A DNA stretch of 64,000 nt from Rhea pennata (Eukaryota > Chordata > Aves > Rheiformes > Rheidae), in NCBI RefSeq assembly GCF_028389875.1, contig NC_084664.1:119295966-119359965 (forward strand). The letters run 5' to 3'. Of this stretch, positions 61,401-64,000 are shown piece after piece. The notes below the pieces were generated by a model. The model saw nothing but the letters and a program-made list of their open reading frames with translations. It did no database searches and was not told the DNA's origin. Within the stretch, counting starts at the first letter, position 1, and each line of letters begins with the position of its first letter. Both the position numbers and the translations under genes were made by a program.

Positions 61401-64000
61401 TTTTGTTTGTTTTTTTTTTTTTTTTTTTTGCATTGCCATATGCAAAGGTAGGTATCTTGTATAGGGGGCAGAGTGCTTTCAGCTTGTAAGAGTCCTGTAG
61501 ATTTCTTTAGGTTAGGATACCCTTCTGTTCAGTGTGACACAGCTTCAACAGGTGCAAGAAAGGATATAAAAGCACCGTAGAGAGGCAGCTCTTCAACTGT
61601 GATTTCAAAACAAAGTAGTGACCACAGCTGCATATTCTGTAGAGTCTGATCCTAGTGCCACTTAGTAAGCATGTTATGAAAACTTCTGGACAGTGTCTCT
61701 CAAGCTGAGTCCAATTTTCATTCTCAGGTAGTTTTACAGGTAAATTATTTGCCAAATTGTGGGGCCCAAAGTATTCGGCACTGACAGTACTATGCAATTC
61801 TGGGCTTTGCAGAGTTGTGCCCAGGGGCACCTGAGAATTCTCACAACATATAAAGAAGTAATGAGAGATTAGGTACCTTCAGTGAGAAGTGGCAGCTCTG
61901 CATAGATCTGTAGGATAATGAATTTGGAGACTTAAGTGTGTCCATTTTATGGAGCTCCCATTACAGACCCTTAGACACCTTTTCTGTTCCTGGCTGTCAC
62001 TTCATGGTGCCCTGTAACAGCAAGGGGACACAGATCACTGAGTTTAAACATACCATAGCCAAACACATTCAGTCAATATCTTCTTGATCTTCACACCTAG
62101 AAAAGAGATGCTAAGTGGAAATTCAGCAATTATATCACCCTTGAAACTGAGAAGCCATGACAAGTTTATTTCCTTCTACTTTCAAGGGGAAAAATAATAT
62201 ACAGAAAAAATATATAGTATAAAAGCCCATATTTCCCAATCACTGACATATTAATAATCTAAGATACAGTTTTCATTTAGAAGGTTAGTATAACCTTGGC
62301 AGTTATGTAAAGTTGTGCAGAATTTAAGGGTTTTTTTCCTCTTATTTGTGGTTATTTATTCTCTGAGAATGAGAATGAAATCATTTCTGTAATAATCCTA
62401 AATTGATGAGAGATTTTCCATTCACTTGAGCATCACAATATCAGATCTGCAGACAGATCCAACAAGGACATTTGTACATATTTAACTGAAGAATGGACTC
62501 CATGATTTCAATAACTGTTTGAGCATGCACATGTGCATTTGTAGGCCTGGGTCTCAGTTAGCAGAATAGCAATCTGTAAAATCTTTCAGATGTTTATTGT
62601 TTAGCATGGATTTTGTGGTAAGTGGTCTGAGTGAGTATCTGGAAAAAGAAATGAACACTAAAACCATTACTTCCAACTTTACATGAGGCTCTGCTCCGGT
62701 GATCTCTGTTTGTGTCTGGAACTCGGAGGAGTAGTCTCATGATCCAATCCATAACGATGTTCCTGGAAGTCTGCGGTCCCAATGAACAGAGATTGTTTGT
62801 GTGACTTTACTCTCTATAGGATCAGCTGTTGTCTATTTGATTGTATTTTGATTGATCAGTTTTCCTAAGAATGAAGAACATTGCACCAGCAAGGAATATA
62901 CTTTTTTAATAGACATATGCATCTATGGAAAAAAAAAACATTTTATTTTAGCAGAATAACTAGAAAAAAATGTCATAGGTTTCTTGCAAATATTTAAAAG
63001 TATTTTGTTGACTTTACCACCACAAGAAAGGAAAATGGAACAGAGGAAGAGAGAGCAGGAAGGACTCAGTTTAACCTGTAAGAAAGCTAGTGATTTTCCA
63101 AGAGTGGCATCAGCTCCAACAAAAAACTCCCTAGTCAAATTATAATTGTTGAAAAAATGCAAAATCTCATAAAAAAGAAGCAAAATTTGAAAATAAATTA
63201 AGAATATTTTGAAGATTATAGAGGAAAGACTAAAAGATTAGACAATACCATGGGCAGATTAATTATAGTCTTTCTTGTAGCCTAAGTTATCTTCAAGAAG
63301 AAATTGTATTGTATGGCCATCACATATCACCCTTTCTGCTGTTTTCTTCTGCTGTTTTCTTCTTTACCTGAGTGCGACACGTTTAAGGAGTTGTTCCATT
63401 TGAAAGCAGAGGCAGAGGCTCAGGTGAGGGACTGTTCCGTTACAGTCAGTCAGTGCAAAACTTGCCGCAACATTTGCAAATGCGACTCAGTAGCTGACTT
63501 CCTGCAACTTCATTCTTGACCTTACCTGTTGTAACTTCTTTTTCTGTTAGTGAGTTTGGAGACATTAATTTAATGAGGTCAGACTGAAATATCGTTAAAG
63601 ACAGCATGCATTTGTTTTAGAAAAGGGCACATAGGTCAGAGCTGTCGTACAGTGGCAGAAATCTTGCAAGCTAACATTAGAGAAGATGTTTTGTCATAGC
63701 TTTCTGCTAGAGGGGAGATGTTTGGGTAAACTGAGGCTTCTTGCAACAGAGTGTGCTTGGTTTGGTTTCATTTCAGCGATTTGTTCACTGGCTTTTTAAA
63801 ATAGGTTTACAGGAGATCTGAAGATGGGGGCATGAAGAGGTATACAGGAGCTTGTCTTTTTAAATCACATTGTCGCGGATACAACTTGGACTAATTAGTT
63901 CATTGAAAGTAGGGGAGAAAACCTCTAAGGGCAAAATAGTTCTTGGTATAACTCCATTGATTTAATTGTGGAATCATAAATTGTGGATCAATGAGCCATA
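55500..64000. other. Region downstream of IMPA1, no gene recognised
   Basis: By synteny the FABP gene cluster should follow on the plus strand, but I see no FABP-like first exon. AT-rich unique sequence with a T/G-rich simple tract at 61338-61431 and poly-C near 57068-57081. Confidence 0.6.

Noticed and set aside
61128-61445. 105-codon Lys-rich minus-strand frame
   Set aside because: It is a translation of the T/G simple tract.
63304-63519. 71-codon Cys-rich frame with a hydrophobic N-terminus
   Set aside because: Could suggest a small secreted protein, but there is no promoter, homology or conserved Cys spacing that I know.

Overview
This window is a stretch of bird nuclear genome. Three spliced vertebrate genes, several CR1 LINE copies with the avian 3' tail, and tRNA/CR1 chimeric SINEs point to an avian source. 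The tRNA-Ile/CR1 SINE resembles a family I recall from passerines, so a passerine is possible but not shown. The gene order CHMP4C - ZFAND1 - IMPA1 is the conserved vertebrate block equivalent to human 8q21.13.

Layout. (1) 1-8310: no coding exon recognised; it holds a decayed tRNA-Thr-like sequence, a GC-rich patch and AT microsatellites, and its right part is probably the CHMP4C 3'UTR. (2) 8311-23472, minus strand: CHMP4C (ESCRT-III), five coding exons, 220 aa, all splice junctions in phase; its introns contain two pairs of recent direct repeats and a MIR-like SINE. (3) 23.3-25.3 kb: two CpG-rich promoter regions of the divergent pair CHMP4C/ZFAND1. (4) 24954-35343, plus strand: ZFAND1, eight exons, 269 aa, including one GC-AG intron. 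Intron 6 carries a CR1 fragment and an antisense endogenous retrovirus (31598-34622) that keeps both LTRs, a tRNA-Trp primer site, an intact gag and an env C-terminal remnant, but has lost pro, pol and most of env. (5) 35.7-42.6 kb: intergenic, with a 1.3-kb CR1 and an ERVL-like LTR; no SLC10A5-like reading frame, although mammals have that gene here. (6) 42.65-53.66 kb, plus strand: CpG island, noncoding first exon and eight coding exons of IMPA1 (inositol monophosphatase, 278 aa), with all Mg2+ ligands present; introns hold a CR1, a tRNA-Val/CR1 SINE, a tRNA-Ile/CR1 SINE and a 78-bp tandem duplication that begins exactly at a splice donor. (7) 53.66-64 kb: IMPA1 3'UTR, then apparently gene-free DNA.

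The three genes are housekeeping neighbours, not an operon: membrane scission/abscission (CHMP4C), proteasome and p97 recruitment to stress granules (ZFAND1), and inositol recycling (IMPA1). The most unusual object is the retroviral element. Its retained gag-pro -1 slippery heptamer now opens into the env-anchor reading frame without a stop, so frameshifting would give Gag a C-terminal membrane anchor instead of a protease.
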